Shown one piece after another: positions 24,734 through 33,859 of a DNA stretch of 64,000 bases; the first letter of the stretch is position 1, and each line of letters opens with the position of its first letter. The position numbers and the translations under genes were made by a program. The notes under the pieces are model-generated. The model was not told the origin of the DNA, did no database searches, and was given only the letters and a program-made list of their open reading frames with translations. The DNA is from Streptomyces morookaense (GTDB lineage Bacteria; Actinomycetota; Actinomycetes; Streptomycetales; Streptomycetaceae): contig NZ_JABBXF010000012.1 of the NCBI RefSeq assembly GCF_013030945.1, positions 62,001-126,000 of the forward strand. The letters are read 5' to 3'.

Positions 24734-26472
24734 CAGAACAGGAAGTACCTTTGCGCCATCGGCAGTTCCACCGCCGGCGCCGGATCCACCGGGTCGCCGT
24801 CGATCGTGACCGTGAACGTGTCCGGATCCACCTCCACCCGCGGTCGTGCATCGTTGTTGCGCATGTCCGCCTTGGTCACCCCCCGCGTGCTCCGGATCGG
24901 GACGAACCGCTTGTCCAGCCCCAGCCGTTCCGGCAGGCCGTCGTCCAGGGCCCACTGGGTGACGAAGTTGAGCGAGTTGGCGGCCGGGGCGCGGCCCACG
25001 GCGCCGAACATCGGGCGGGGCAGGATCGGCTGCGGCGTGGGAATCGACGCGTTCGCGTCGCCCATCTGCGCGTACGCGATCTGGCCGCCCTTGATGACCA
25101 GTTGCGGCCGGACGCCGAAGAACGCCGGTTCCCACAGCACCAGATCGGCGAGTTTGCCCGTCTCCACGGAGCCGATCTCATGGTCGAGGCCCTGGGCCAC
25201 CGCCGGGTTGATGGTGTATTTGGCGACATAGCGCCGTGCGCGCAGATTGTCCGCCGCCCCGTCCCCCGGCAGCGCCCCGCGCCGCCGCTTCATCACGTGG
25301 GCGGTCTGCCACGTGCGCAGCACCACCTCGCCGATGCGGCCCATCGCCTGGGAGTCCGAGGAGATGATCGAGATGGCGCCGAGGTCGTGCAGCACGTCCT
25401 CGGCCGCGATCGTGCCGGGCCGGATGCGGGACTCCGCGAAGGCGAGGTCCTCCGGTACGGCGGGGTTGAGGTGGTGGCAGACCATCAGCATGTCGAGGTG
25501 TTCCTCGACGGTGTTGACGGTGTGCGGCCGGGTGGGGTTGGTGGAGCTGGGCAGGACGTTGGCCTCGGAGACGACCGTGATGATGTCGGGCGCGTGCCCG
25601 CCGCCCGCGCCCTCGGTGTGGTACGCGTGGATGGAGCGGCCCGCGATGGCGGCGAGGGTGTCGCCGACGAAGCCCGCCTCGTTGAGCGTGTCGGTGTGGA
25701 TGGCGAGCTGGGCGCCGCTCTCCTCGCACACGTGCAGGCAGGCGTCGATGACGGCGGGCGTCGCCCCCCAGTCCTCGTGGATCTTGAATCCGACGGCCCC
25801 GCCGCGCAGTTGGGCGCGCATCGCGTCGTAGGAGACGGTGTTGCCCTTGCCGAGCAGGCCGATGTTGACGGGGTAGGCCTCCAGCGCGTCGAACATCCGG
25901 GCAAGGTGCCAGGAGCCGGGGGTGACGGTGGTGGCCTTGCTGCCCTCGGCCGGGCCGGTGCCGCCGCCGACGAGGGTGGTGACGCCGGAGGCGAGCGCCT
26001 CCTCGGCGGCCTGCGGGCAGATGAAGTGGACGTGGGCGTCGATGGCCCCGGCCGTGAGGATTCTGCCGTTGCCGGCGATGATCTCGGTCTCGGGGCCGAT
26101 GACGAGGTCGGGGTGGACGCCGTCCATGGTGTCGGGGTTGCCGGCCTTGCCGATGCCGGTGATGCGTCCGTCGCGGATGCCGACGTCGGCCTTGACTATG
26201 CCCCAGTGGTCGAGGACGACGGCGCCCGTGACGACGGTGTCGGGGGCGCCCTCGGCGCGGGTGGTGCGGGACTGGCCCATGGACTCGCGGACGACCTTGC
26301 CGCCCCCGAAGACCGCCTCGTCCCCGGCGTGGCCGGGGCCGCCGGAGCGGTCCTCCTCGATCTCGACGAACAGATCGGTGTCGGCGAGCCGGATCCGGTC
26401 GCCGGCGGTGGGCCCGTAGAGCGCGGCGTAGGCGGCGCGCGGCAGTTCCGGCAGGGCGGGTGGTTCAGACAT
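24733..26472 (-). CDS. ureC: Urease alpha subunit
   Basis: 579 residues, full length. Active-site blocks are intact: HVHFICPQA, the carbamylated-lysine region [33 protein letters not shown], the flap [19 protein letters not shown], and [12 protein letters not shown] with the nickel-ligand Asp. Hydrolyses urea to ammonia and carbamate with two nickel ions. Starts eight bases inside the end of ureB; its stop overlaps the ureF start. Confidence 0.98.
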   Translation of the reverse strand: MSEPPALPELPRAAYAALYGPTAGDRIRLADTDLFVEIEEDRSGGPGHAGDEAVFGGGKVVRESMGQSRTTRAEGAPDTVVTGAVVLDHWGIVKADVGIRDGRITGIGKAGNPDTMDGVHPDLVIGPETEIIAGNGRILTAGAIDAHVHFICPQAAEEALASGVTTLVGGGTGPAEGSKATTVTPGSWHLARMFDALEAYPVNIGLLGKGNTVSYDAMRAQLRGGAVGFKIHEDWGATPAVIDACLHVCEESGAQLAIHTDTLNEAGFVGDTLAAIAGRSIHAYHTEGAGGGHAPDIITVVSEANVLPSSTNPTRPHTVNTVEEHLDMLMVCHHLNPAVPEDLAFAESRIRPGTIAAEDVLHDLGAISIISSDSQAMGRIGEVVLRTWQTAHVMKRRRGALPGDGAADNLRARRYVAKYTINPAVAQGLDHEIGSVETGKLADLVLWEPAFFGVRPQLVIKGGQIAYAQMGDANASIPTPQPILPRPMFGAVGRAPAANSLNFVTQWALDDGLPERLGLDKRFVPIRSTRGVTKADMRNNDARPRVEVDPDTFTVTIDGDPVDPAPAVELPMAQRYFLF

Positions 26473-26794
26473 CGAGCGGTCCCCCGCACTCGCCGCGCAG
26501 GCCGTGGACGATGCGCTTGCCGCCGATGGGGACGAGGCCGACCTCGACGGGGATGCCGGGCTCGAACCGCACGGCCGTGCCGGCGGCGATGTCCAGCCGC
26601 CTGCCGCGGGCGGCGGCCCGGTCGAAGACGAGGCCCGGGTTGGCCTCGGCGAAGTGGTAGTGGGAGCCGACCTGGACGGGCCGGTCGGCGGCGTTGAGCA
26701 CGGTCAGCCGGGTGCGGTGCAGGCCCTCGTTGAGCCGTACCGGGGCGTCGGCGTACTGGACTTCTCCGGGTATCACGGTGCGTCCCCCTGTCAC
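26465..26794 (-). CDS. ureB: Urease beta subunit
   Basis: 109 residues: [44 protein letters not shown] and a C-terminal KRIVHGLRG are standard UreB blocks. GTG start at 26794 overlaps the ureA stop (GTGA), and its end overlaps ureC. Structural partner of UreA and UreC. Confidence 0.96.
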   Translation of the reverse strand: MTGGRTVIPGEVQYADAPVRLNEGLHRTRLTVLNAADRPVQVGSHYHFAEANPGLVFDRAAARGRRLDIAAGTAVRFEPGIPVEVGLVPIGGKRIVHGLRGECGGPLDV

Positions 26795-27093
26795 GCGATG
26801 GGCTCGTGGACGGTGACGAGCTTCGTCCCGTCCGGGAAGGTGGCCTCGACCTGGACGTCGGGGATCATCTCGGGTATGCCCTCCATCACCTCGTCACGGG
26901 TGACGACCTTGCGCCCGGAGGACATGAGTTCGGCGACCGTGCGCCCGTCGCGGGCGCCTTCGAGGATGTGGGCCGTGATGAGCGCGACTGCTTCGGGGTG
27001 GTTGAGGAGCACCCCGCGCGCCCTGCGCCTCTCGGCGACGTCCGCGGCCACATGGAGGAGCAGCCGTTCCTGCTCGTGCGGGGTCAGTTGCAT
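26791..27093 (-). CDS. ureA: Urease gamma subunit
   Basis: 100 residues: [43 protein letters not shown] and [23 protein letters not shown]. First gene of the ureABCFGD operon; ATG at 27093 with GAGGTGAG upstream. A candidate GlnR site lies about 75-90 bases upstream, fitting nitrogen control. Confidence 0.96.
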   Translation of the reverse strand: MQLTPHEQERLLLHVAADVAERRRARGVLLNHPEAVALITAHILEGARDGRTVAELMSSGRKVVTRDEVMEGIPEMIPDVQVEATFPDGTKLVTVHEPIA

Positions 27094-27167
27094 GTATCTC
27101 ACCTCAACACAGCGGTGACCTGGGGCCCTTCCCCCGGGAGCGGGGAATTGCAGATTAGGGCGCAAGC

Positions 27168-27184
27168 TTTTCCACTGCGTTAAC
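27168..27184 (-). promoter_or_regulatory. Candidate GlnR box upstream of ureA
   Basis: On the minus strand GTTAAC-GCAGTG-GAAAA approximates the Streptomyces GlnR pair (gTnAc-n6-GaAAc), each half with about one mismatch. GlnR control of urease genes is known in S. coelicolor; this site is my reading only. Confidence 0.35.
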
Positions 27185-27221
27185 TGACGCTTTGCCAGGT
27201 CGTGGACCCGGGCCCCGGAGC

Positions 27222-27536
27222 TCAGTGCCGGGAGCCGCCGCGGCCCGGGTCGCGGTGCTCGGCGGCGATGCCGAAGCGGCTGCGTTCGCCCGCGGCGGAC
27301 GACAGCGACCGCACGGTGGAGACCGTGCTGATGACCTGCTCCTCGGCGGCGGGCTGCGCGGCGTCCTCCGCGAGGCGCTCGCTCTCCTCGAGTCGTTCCA
27401 GGTCGGCGGCGGAGACCAGGGCGACGAGCGGTTTCCCGTGGCGCGTGACGACCACCCGCTCCCCGCCGTAGACGACGCGGTTGATCAGCTCCGCCAACTC
27501 GGCGCGGGCTTGCGTCACAGGAATCTCGTAGGCCAT
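27222..27536 (-). CDS. Orphan Phd/YefM-family antitoxin-like protein
   Basis: 104 residues. N-terminal [51 protein letters not shown] pattern (beta strand, helix, beta hairpin, helix) is the Phd/YefM fold that binds DNA and neutralises a toxin. No RelE, Doc or PIN toxin gene is adjacent; the C-terminal 40 residues are divergent and may be unstructured. Divergent from the ClpP-like gene across a TGTAC-rich operator region. Confidence 0.82.
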   Translation of the reverse strand: MAYEIPVTQARAELAELINRVVYGGERVVVTRHGKPLVALVSAADLERLEESERLAEDAAQPAAEEQVISTVSTVRSLSSAAGERSRFGIAAEHRDPGRGGSRH

Positions 27537-27562
27537 GCCCCCATTCTAACGTGGTGTACGTC

Positions 27563-27579
27563 CTGTACATTTTTTACAG
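27563..27579. promoter_or_regulatory. Inverted repeat CTGTA-N7-TACAG between phd-like and ClpP-like genes
   Basis: Arms 27563-27567 and 27575-27579, with an additional TGTAC at 27555. It lies 26 bases from the antitoxin start and 41 from the ClpP-like start in an AT-rich patch, as expected for an autoregulated Phd operator shared by a divergent promoter. Confidence 0.45.
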
Positions 27580-27620
27580 ATGCACGGGCCCGACCGGGCC
27601 CGGCCCCAGGGAGGCATGCC

Positions 27621-28259
27621 ATGCACCGACCCGCCACAGCGCGCCACGTCCTGCCGGAGTTCACGGAGCGGACGGGCGACGGCACGCGGACGTTCGACCC
27701 CTATTCCAAGCTGCTCTCCGAGCGGATCGTCATGCTCGGCACGCCGGTCGACGACACGGCGGCCAACGACGTGATCGCACAGCTCACGCACCTCGAACAC
27801 GCGGCGCCCGAGCGCAGCATCTCCCTTTACATCAACTCGCCCGGCGGCTCCTTCCCCGCCCTTTCCGCCGTCTACGACACGATGCGCTTCATCACCTGCG
27901 ACATCGAGACCGTCTGCCTCGGCCAGGCCGGCGCGGCCGCGGCCGTCCTGTGCGCGGCCGGCACCCCGGGGCTGCGACTGGCGCTGCCGCACGCGCGGTT
28001 CGTCGTCCACGAGCCCGGACTTCCCGAGCCCGTGCAGGGACAGCCCTCCGATCTGGCCCTGCACGCCGGGGAGTTGCAGCGCCACCGTGACAGCATGGTG
28101 GCGATGCTGGCGCTGCACACCGGGCAGAGCGAGGAGCGGATCCGGCGGGACACCGACCGCACGACCGTCTTCGACGCCGTGGGCGCCGTCGCCTACGGCC
28201 TGGTCGACCACGTCGTCGTGAACCGTGGCCGGCAGTCCGCGCGGCCCGGGGCCAGGTGA
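27621..28259 (+). CDS. ClpP-like protein lacking the catalytic Ser and Asp (pseudoprotease)
   Basis: 212 residues with the whole ClpP fold: [19 protein letters not shown] (oxyanion region), [11 protein letters not shown] with the catalytic His, and [15 protein letters not shown] ... YGLVD. But the nucleophile block reads [11 protein letters not shown] where active ClpP has GQAAS, so Ser is Ala, and DTDRTT replaces DTDRD, so the catalytic Asp is Thr. It should be proteolytically dead but could join mixed ClpP rings as ClpR-type subunits do in cyanobacteria and plastids. CAGGGAGG precedes ATG 27621; the next gene overlaps its stop. Confidence 0.85.
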   Translation: MHRPATARHVLPEFTERTGDGTRTFDPYSKLLSERIVMLGTPVDDTAANDVIAQLTHLEHAAPERSISLYINSPGGSFPALSAVYDTMRFITCDIETVCLGQAGAAAAVLCAAGTPGLRLALPHARFVVHEPGLPEPVQGQPSDLALHAGELQRHRDSMVAMLALHTGQSEERIRRDTDRTTVFDAVGAVAYGLVDHVVVNRGRQSARPGAR

Positions 28260-28576
28260 GGCGCATGTGGCCGCCGGAGCTGCCGCCGCTGCCCGCGCTC
28301 ACCCGGGCCGAGGGCGAAGTCGTGGACCGTTATCTGGAAGTACTGGATCTCCTCGGCCGGATCAATCCGTCGCGCACGCGCCACACGTACGGCGGGCTAC
28401 GAGCCGCGCAGACGCTCGTGGTCGCGGCCACCGGACTGCGCGACGCCCTCGCCCTGATGTACGAGCGGGGCGAACGTGAGGTGCATTCGGGCACGCTGGC
28501 ACAGGCGTTGCGGGTCCTGGACGGTGAACGACGGGCGCGGAAAGTGATGTTGCCGCCCGCAGGGGCGAGCGGATGA
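28256..28576 (+). CDS. Small helical protein coupled to the ClpP-like gene
   Basis: 106 residues, unrecognised. Mainly helical: [55 protein letters not shown] fits two or three amphipathic helices (quoted in part: [31 protein letters not shown]). The GTG start at 28256 shares bases with the ClpP-like stop (GTGA), so expression is coupled and an interaction with the pseudo-ClpP is a reasonable guess. Confidence 0.6.
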   Translation: MRRMWPPELPPLPALTRAEGEVVDRYLEVLDLLGRINPSRTRHTYGGLRAAQTLVVAATGLRDALALMYERGEREVHSGTLAQALRVLDGERRARKVMLPPAGASG

Positions 28577-28869
28577 GCGAAAACCTTCAGGACCCCATTT
28601 CCCGCCGACGGCGTAGGGAACCGTAGACGGGCGGCGGTGATCATTCCGATCACCGCGCGCATGTCGCGCTCGCGGTCGTCACCACGCCGCAGGTGGCGGA
28701 CTCAGCACGGAAATCCCGCCATGGTCAAACCCCCCTGCGTCCACCGGAATTGCCCAGAGGTGACGAGGCTCACATAGCACGGTTTCCGCTCGGCGTGTCC
28801 GTCACCACTGCGTCAAGATCCGTCCGACGACAAGACCCCGCCACCACGGCGGGGCGGTCCGGGCGGACG
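28577..28869. other. Intergenic region upstream of the riboswitch
   Basis: About 290 bases with no supported gene. Probably contains the promoter of the NlpC/P60 transcription unit (TTGCCC near 28751 with an AT-richer patch about 20 bases on), but I cannot fix the start site. Confidence 0.35.
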
Positions 28870-29040
28870 CCGAACCCTGCCGCCGCCCGGGCGACCGGTC
28901 GACACGAGTGCACCGGCAGGGATGGAGGACCCGAGCACGACGGGACGGCGCGACCGTCCCTTGGGGTGAAGCCGCCGCAGGCGGCCGGGCATTCTTCGCC
29001 TGCCCGAACCCGACAGGTCATCCTTCACAGGCGGCTGACG
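28870..29040 (+). promoter_or_regulatory. ydaO-type (c-di-AMP) riboswitch leader
   Basis: Conserved ydaO signatures in order: a stem CCCTGCCG/CGGCAGGG (28875-28882 with 28914-28921), GGATGGAGGACCC, CCTTGGGGTGAA (28969-28980), then CCGAACCCGACAGGTCATCC and ACAGGCGGCTGACGAAGGG just before the start of a cell-wall hydrolase gene. Actinobacterial ydaO riboswitches are known to sit before rpf and NlpC/P60 genes and to switch them off when c-di-AMP is bound. Exact 5' edge uncertain. Confidence 0.85.
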
Positions 29041-29051
29041 AAGGGTATGGC

Positions 29052-29525
29052 ATGGGCGCGCACAAACGTCCTTCAAGGCTGTCGAGGGGCAAAACCGCAT
29101 CGGCCCTGACCCTCGCCGCAGTCGGAGCCACGATGTTCCTGCCCGGCGGCGTCAACAAGGCCGACGCCTCGACCATCTCCGACCGGGCTCTGCGGATCGC
29201 GGAGTCCAAAGCCGGCGCCCCCTACCAGTGGGGCGCGACGGGACCGTACCGCTTCGACTGCTCGGGGCTGACCCTCTACTCCTTCAAACACGCCGGCAAA
29301 CAACTGCCGCGCACCGCCGAGGACCAGTACAACCGCACGGAGCACATTCCCGCTTCCGTCCGTGAACCCGGGGACCTGGTCTTCTTCCATCGCGGCGGCT
29401 ACGTCTACCACGTCGGCATCTATGTCGGGGGCGGCAGGATCCTGCACGCTCCCCACACCGGCTCGGTGGTCCGCCTCGAACACATCTGGACGAAGAGCGT
29501 CTGGTACGGCCGGGTCGACGACTGA
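29052..29525 (+). CDS. Secreted NlpC/P60 peptidoglycan hydrolase
   Basis: 157 residues. N-terminal signal peptide (basic HKRPSRLSRGK, then ALTLAAVGATMFLPGG, mature from about NKADAS) and one NlpC/P60 domain: YRFDCSGLTLYSFKHAG with the catalytic Cys, GGYVYHVGIYVGG with the His, and HAPHTGSVV. Cleaves cell-wall stem peptides. No extra binding domain, unlike larger Rpf-type proteins. Expression is probably set by the c-di-AMP riboswitch directly upstream. Confidence 0.9.
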   Translation: MGAHKRPSRLSRGKTASALTLAAVGATMFLPGGVNKADASTISDRALRIAESKAGAPYQWGATGPYRFDCSGLTLYSFKHAGKQLPRTAEDQYNRTEHIPASVREPGDLVFFHRGGYVYHVGIYVGGGRILHAPHTGSVVRLEHIWTKSVWYGRVDD

Positions 29526-29579
29526 CCGCACTCCGGGGCGCGCACCGCGGGCGCGCCCCGGACATCCGGATCACCCGGC

Positions 29580-30008
29580 TCAGGCGGCCGGCGCGGTCCA
29601 CGGGAGGCGGACCCACACCGTCTTGCCCCCGTCGGGGGTGGGGGTGACGGAGAGCCCGCCGCCGCACTCGGCGGTGAGGGCGCGGACGATGGCCATGCCC
29701 CGGCCGTTGTCCTGCTGGACGGCCGCGGGCAGCCGCCGCGGGTGGCGCGGATGACCGTCCGTGACGCCGATGCGCAGCTGCTCCTCCCGCTCCAGCCGGA
29801 GGTCCAGCGTGAAGGTGGGCGACAGGCCCCGGGTGTGCTGCACGGCGTTGGTGACGAGTTCGGAGACGATCAGCCGCACCGCATAGGCGGCGTCGGAGCC
29901 GTCCGGGAGCCCCCATTCCGCGAGCACGTCCGCGACATGGCGGCGGGCCGTGGAGACCGAGGCGGGGGCGCTCGGCAGAGTGACGGTTGCTTCCTGGTGG
30001 TCTGCCAT
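29580..30008 (-). CDS. Anti-sigma-factor-like ATP-binding protein (HATPase_c_2)
   Basis: 142 residues. GHKL ATPase features: N-box VSELVTNAVQHT (about 48-59) and DNGRGMAIVRALTAECGG (about 108-125), ending in VWVRLPW. Streptomyces genomes carry many such RsbW/SpoIIAB-like proteins next to XRE/DUF397 pairs; partners are usually unknown sigma or regulator proteins. Divergent from the XRE gene at 30287. Confidence 0.85.
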   Translation of the reverse strand: MADHQEATVTLPSAPASVSTARRHVADVLAEWGLPDGSDAAYAVRLIVSELVTNAVQHTRGLSPTFTLDLRLEREEQLRIGVTDGHPRHPRRLPAAVQQDNGRGMAIVRALTAECGGGLSVTPTPDGGKTVWVRLPWTAPAA

Positions 30009-30286
30009 GGCGCTGTCCCTTTCCCGCCGGGACGGACTCCGACGGCATTGTGCAGGGAAGTCGGGAACGGAACCGGCGGCTCTCCGTGACAGCCTGCCAC
30101 TGATAACGGCCGGGATGGGAGCGATCCACCGGGATATGCATATATCTGTCGCTCGAAGCGGTGAACTCTGCTACGGGAGACCGGATTTGGAATCACACTG
30201 GTCCCGTGACTCCGGCATGTGAACGAAGAGCGCGGTGACCGTGGCGTGAAGGTCCCGCCACGGCCGGGCGCGGGGAGGGAAGGCTG

Positions 30287-31165
30287 ATGCGATACGGACC
30301 CGCGGTGCGCCGCCGCAAGCTCGGAGCCGAGCTGCGCCGCCAGCGCGAACTGACGGGTATGACCAGCCGGGAGGCCGCGGGGGCGGTCGGCTGGCACCAG
30401 TCGAAGGTGAGCCGGATCGAGACGGGCAGCAGTGGCGTGAAGCCGTCGGACGTGGCCCGGCTGCTGGATGCGTACCGCGTCTCGGATCCCGAACTGCGGG
30501 CACTGCTGGGGGCGCTGTGCGGTTCGGGGTCCGCGGATGCGGCGGGGGCCCGGCGCGGCTGGTGGTACGCCTACCGCGACCGGTTGCCGGCCGCCTATCT
30601 CGACTTCATCAGCCTGGAGTCGGAGGCGTCCGTGGCGCGCACCCTGGAGACGACGGTGGTGCCCGGACTGCTGCAGACCGCGGCGTACGCGCGGGCCGTG
30701 ACCCGGGCGGCGCTCGGCGATCCCCCGGAGCAGCGGGTGGCGGAGCTGGTGCAGGTGCGGCTGGCGCGGCAGTCGGTGCTGCGCGGGGAGAAACCGCTGG
30801 AGTTGTGCGCGGTGCTCGACGAGGCGGTGCTGCGCCATGAGGTCGGCGGACCGGAGGTCATGGCGGAGCAGTTGCGGCACTTGCTGCGCACGGGTTCACT
30901 GCCGCATGTGCGGCTGCATGTGCTGCCGTTCTCCCGGGCCAACCATATCGGCATCACCGGGCCTTTCGTCATCTTCTCGTTCCCGCGCATTGCCGATCTG
31001 GACGTGGTTGTTCTGGACCACTTGACGAGTAGCCTCTATCTGGAGCGGAAAGAAGACCTCCGGGCGTACGGCTCCGCCTTCACCACGCTCCGGGCGCACG
31101 CCCTCTCGCACGAGAACTCGTTGGATTTCATCGCCGGTATCGCCGGGATCGGCGTCGGCGGGTGA
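30287..31165 (+). CDS. XRE regulator with DUF5753 (BldD-adjacent AbaA/WhiJ-like family)
   Basis: 292 residues. HTH in the first 70 residues (ELTGMTSREAAGAVGWHQSKVSRIETG), then the DUF5753 ligand-like domain: YLDFISLESEA, ETTVVPGLLQTAAYARAVT and FPRIADLDVVVLDHLTSSLYLE. This family pairs with small DUF397 proteins and a HATPase, as here, in loci related to whiJ and abaA that tune development and antibiotic production. ATG at 30287; the DUF397 gene follows 10 bases later. Confidence 0.88.
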   Translation: MRYGPAVRRRKLGAELRRQRELTGMTSREAAGAVGWHQSKVSRIETGSSGVKPSDVARLLDAYRVSDPELRALLGALCGSGSADAAGARRGWWYAYRDRLPAAYLDFISLESEASVARTLETTVVPGLLQTAAYARAVTRAALGDPPEQRVAELVQVRLARQSVLRGEKPLELCAVLDEAVLRHEVGGPEVMAEQLRHLLRTGSLPHVRLHVLPFSRANHIGITGPFVIFSFPRIADLDVVVLDHLTSSLYLERKEDLRAYGSAFTTLRAHALSHENSLDFIAGIAGIGVGG

Positions 31166-31175
31166 GGAGTTCGAC

Positions 31176-31379
31176 ATGTGCCCTTCGGACCCTTGGGACT
31201 GGCACCGCAGCAGCTACAGCACCGGAATGAACAACTGCGTCGAAACGGCCACGATCGGCCCGGGTCTCCTCGCCGTGCGCGATGCGCACCGGGCGACGGG
31301 CCCCGCCCTGCTGTTCACCCCCGCCGCCTGGGCCCGCTTCGTCACGGGCCTGAGCCGCGGGGCCCTCCCCGAACTCTGA
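31176..31379 (+). CDS. DUF397 small protein
   Basis: 67 residues with the family signature WHRSSYSTGMNNCVETA and VRDAHRATGPALLFTPAAWARFV. DUF397 proteins are encoded with XRE/DUF5753 regulators and are thought to antagonise or bind them; here it directly follows that regulator. Start ATG 31176. Confidence 0.9.
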   Translation: MCPSDPWDWHRSSYSTGMNNCVETATIGPGLLAVRDAHRATGPALLFTPAAWARFVTGLSRGALPEL

Positions 31380-31395
31380 GCAGCGCCAAGGAGAT

Positions 31396-32556
31396 TCAGA
31401 CCGCCGGAGCAGTCGCGACGACCGTTCCGGCCGCCCGGGCGACCGCCGCGTCCGACAGGTCCGCCCGGGCCGTCAGCCGCAGCCGCGAGATGCCGTCGGG
31501 CACGGACGGCGGCCGGAAGCAGCCGACCGCGAGCCCGGCCTCCCGGCAGTCCGCCGCCCACTGCACCGCCGCCTCGGGCGACGGGGCCTGCACCGACACC
31601 ACCGCCGCATCCGGCCGCACCGCCCTGAGCCCGGCCTCCGTCACCCGCCGGTGGAGCTCCCGGGCCACGGCCCGCACGCGGTGCGCGCGTTCCGGCTCCC
31701 TGCGCAGCACCCCGAGGGCGGCCAGCGCGGCGCCGGCCGCCGCGGGCGCGAGGCCGGTGTCGAAGATGAAGGTGCGCGCGGTGCTCACGAGATGCGCGAT
31801 GACCCGGGCCGGGCCGAGCACCGCACCGCCCTGGCTGCCCAGCGACTTCGACAGGGTGACCGTGGTGACGACATCCGGCGCGCCCGCGAGCCCCGCCGCG
31901 TGCACCGCGCCCCGGCCGCCCTCGCCCAGGACGCCGAGCCCGTGCGCGTCGTCGACGAGCAGGGCGGCGCCCGCCTCCCGGCACACCGCGGCGAGGGCGG
32001 ACAGCGGGGCCGCGTCCCCGTCCACCGAGAAGACGGAGTCCGTGATCGCGAGGGCTCGGCCGCCGTGCGCGGCGAGGGTCTTGCGGACCGCCTCGGGGTC
32101 CGCGTGCGGGACGACCGTCTTCTCCGCGCGCGCCAGCCGGCAGCCGTCGATGAGCGAGGCGTGGTTGCCCTCGTCCGAGACCAGCAGGGTGCCGCTGCCG
32201 ACGGGCCCGGACAGCGCGGTGACGGCGGCCAGATTGGCGGCGTAGCCGGAGGAGAAGACCAGCGCCGCCTCGAACCCGCAGAACTCCGCCAGGCTCTCCT
32301 CCAGCCGGGCGTGCAGCCCGGTGCTGCCGCTCACCAGCCGCGAGCCGGTCGCGCCCGCGCCCCACACCCGGGCCGCCTCGGCCGCCGCCTCCGTGACCTC
32401 GGGGTGCCGGGACAGGCCCAGGTAGTCGTTGCCCGCGAGGTCGGTGAGGGACGCGTCCGCCCGGCGGGGCCGCAGGGTCCGCACCAGCCCCGCGGCCCGC
32501 AGCCGCTCGTGCCGGGCGTCGATCCAGTCGAACGGGTCCCGCTCTGCTCGGTGCAT
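31396..32556 (-). CDS. bioF: 8-amino-7-oxononanoate synthase
   Basis: 386 residues. PLP-dependent alpha-oxoamine synthase that condenses pimeloyl-ACP/CoA with alanine in biotin synthesis. Seen: LAGNDYLGLSRHPEV, GSRLVSGSTGLHARLEESLAEF, VDDAHGLGVLGEGGRG and the PLP-lysine block TVTLSKSLGSQGG. ATG at 32556 with GAGGA upstream. Divergent from bioBAD across about 150 bases. Confidence 0.92.
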   Translation of the reverse strand: MHRAERDPFDWIDARHERLRAAGLVRTLRPRRADASLTDLAGNDYLGLSRHPEVTEAAAEAARVWGAGATGSRLVSGSTGLHARLEESLAEFCGFEAALVFSSGYAANLAAVTALSGPVGSGTLLVSDEGNHASLIDGCRLARAEKTVVPHADPEAVRKTLAAHGGRALAITDSVFSVDGDAAPLSALAAVCREAGAALLVDDAHGLGVLGEGGRGAVHAAGLAGAPDVVTTVTLSKSLGSQGGAVLGPARVIAHLVSTARTFIFDTGLAPAAAGAALAALGVLRREPERAHRVRAVARELHRRVTEAGLRAVRPDAAVVSVQAPSPEAAVQWAADCREAGLAVGCFRPPSVPDGISRLRLTARADLSDAAVARAAGTVVATAPAV

Positions 32557-32704
32557 GTGCGTCCTCGGTGCCGAAAGGGGTTTGCACCGCAAGGTAGCCG
32601 CCGTCGGGCCTGTCGCGGGATGTGGTGATACACACACGTGAATCGGCCCGTCTTGTGCGATCTCTCCTTGGCCGGAACGGGTGGCGTGAGCAAGGATCTC
32701 CGCC
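32557..32704. promoter_or_regulatory. bioF-bioB divergent promoter region
   Basis: 148 bases between the two start codons. TGTG-GTGATA-CACA (32621-32634) is a small inverted repeat in the AT-richest part and could be a shared operator for biotin control; I cannot tie it to a known BioQ or BirA consensus. Confidence 0.35.
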
Positions 32705-33859
32705 ATGGACCTGCTGAACACGCTGGTGGAGAAGGGGTTGCGGCGCGAGCTGCCGACCCGTGAAGAGGCTCTCGCCGTCCTGGCGACCTCCGACGACGAA
32801 CTGCTCGATGTGGTGGCGGCGGCGGGCAGGGTGCGCCGCAAGTGGTTCGGGCGGCGGGTGAAGCTCAACTACCTCGTCAACCTCAAGTCCGGGCTCTGCC
32901 CCGAGGACTGCTCGTACTGCTCCCAGCGGCTCGGCTCCGAGACCGGGATCCTCAAGTACACCTGGCTCAAGCCGGAGCAGGCGGCCGAGGCCGCCGCAGC
33001 CGGGGTCGCGGGCGGGGCCAAGCGCGTGTGCCTGGTCGCCAGCGGCCGCGGGCCGACGGACCGGGATGTGGACCGGGTGTCGAAGACGATCGAGGCGATC
33101 AAGGAGCAGAACGCCGACGTCGAGGTGTGCGCCTGCCTGGGGCTGCTCTCGGACGGCCAGGCGGAGCGGCTGCGCGACGCCGGCGTGTACGCCTACAGCA
33201 ACAACCTCAACACGTCCGAGGCCACGTACGCCGACATCACCACCACGCACACCTACGCCGACCGTGTCGACACCGTGCGCAAGACGCAGGAAGCGGGCAT
33301 GTCCGCCTGCTCCGGGCTGATCTCCGGCATGGGCGAGACCGACGAGGACCTCGTCGACGTGGTCTTCTCGCTGCGCGAGCTGAACGTCGACTCCGTCCCC
33401 GTCAACTTCCTCATCCCCTTCGAGGGGACGCCGCTGGCCAAGGAGTGGAACCTCACCCCGCAGCGCGCGCTGCGCATCCTGGCGATGGTGCGGTTTGTCC
33501 ACCCGGACGTGGAGGTGCGCCTCGCGGGCGGCCGGGAGATCCACCTGCGCTCGCTGCAGCCGCTGGCCCTGCACCTCGCCAACTCGATCTTCCTCGGCGA
33601 CTATCTGACCAGCGAGGGCCAGGAGGGCAAGGCCGACCTGGCGATGATCGCGGACGCGGGCTTCGAGGTGGAGGACATGGGCACCACCACGCTGCCCGCC
33701 CACCGGTCCGAGGCCGCGGGCTGCGGCGGCGGGAGCTGCGGTCCGTGCGGGGACGGCGACGGGCAGCCGGCGGCACAGGCCGGGCCCGACGAGGCCCGTA
33801 CCGATCTGGTCGCCGTGCGGCGCCGGGGCGCGGGGACGGACCTGCCGCCCAATGCCTGA
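32705..33859 (+). CDS. bioB: Biotin synthase
   Basis: 384 residues. Radical-SAM cluster motif [11 protein letters not shown] (CxxxCxxC, about residues 65-75), then [13 protein letters not shown], the substrate region [13 protein letters not shown], and [11 protein letters not shown]. Inserts sulfur into dethiobiotin. The C-terminal tail is longer than in E. coli and Cys/Gly-rich ([12 protein letters not shown]), as in other actinobacteria. Overlaps bioA by eight bases. Confidence 0.95.
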   Translation: MDLLNTLVEKGLRRELPTREEALAVLATSDDELLDVVAAAGRVRRKWFGRRVKLNYLVNLKSGLCPEDCSYCSQRLGSETGILKYTWLKPEQAAEAAAAGVAGGAKRVCLVASGRGPTDRDVDRVSKTIEAIKEQNADVEVCACLGLLSDGQAERLRDAGVYAYSNNLNTSEATYADITTTHTYADRVDTVRKTQEAGMSACSGLISGMGETDEDLVDVVFSLRELNVDSVPVNFLIPFEGTPLAKEWNLTPQRALRILAMVRFVHPDVEVRLAGGREIHLRSLQPLALHLANSIFLGDYLTSEGQEGKADLAMIADAGFEVEDMGTTTLPAHRSEAAGCGGGSCGPCGDGDGQPAAQAGPDEARTDLVAVRRRGAGTDLPPNA

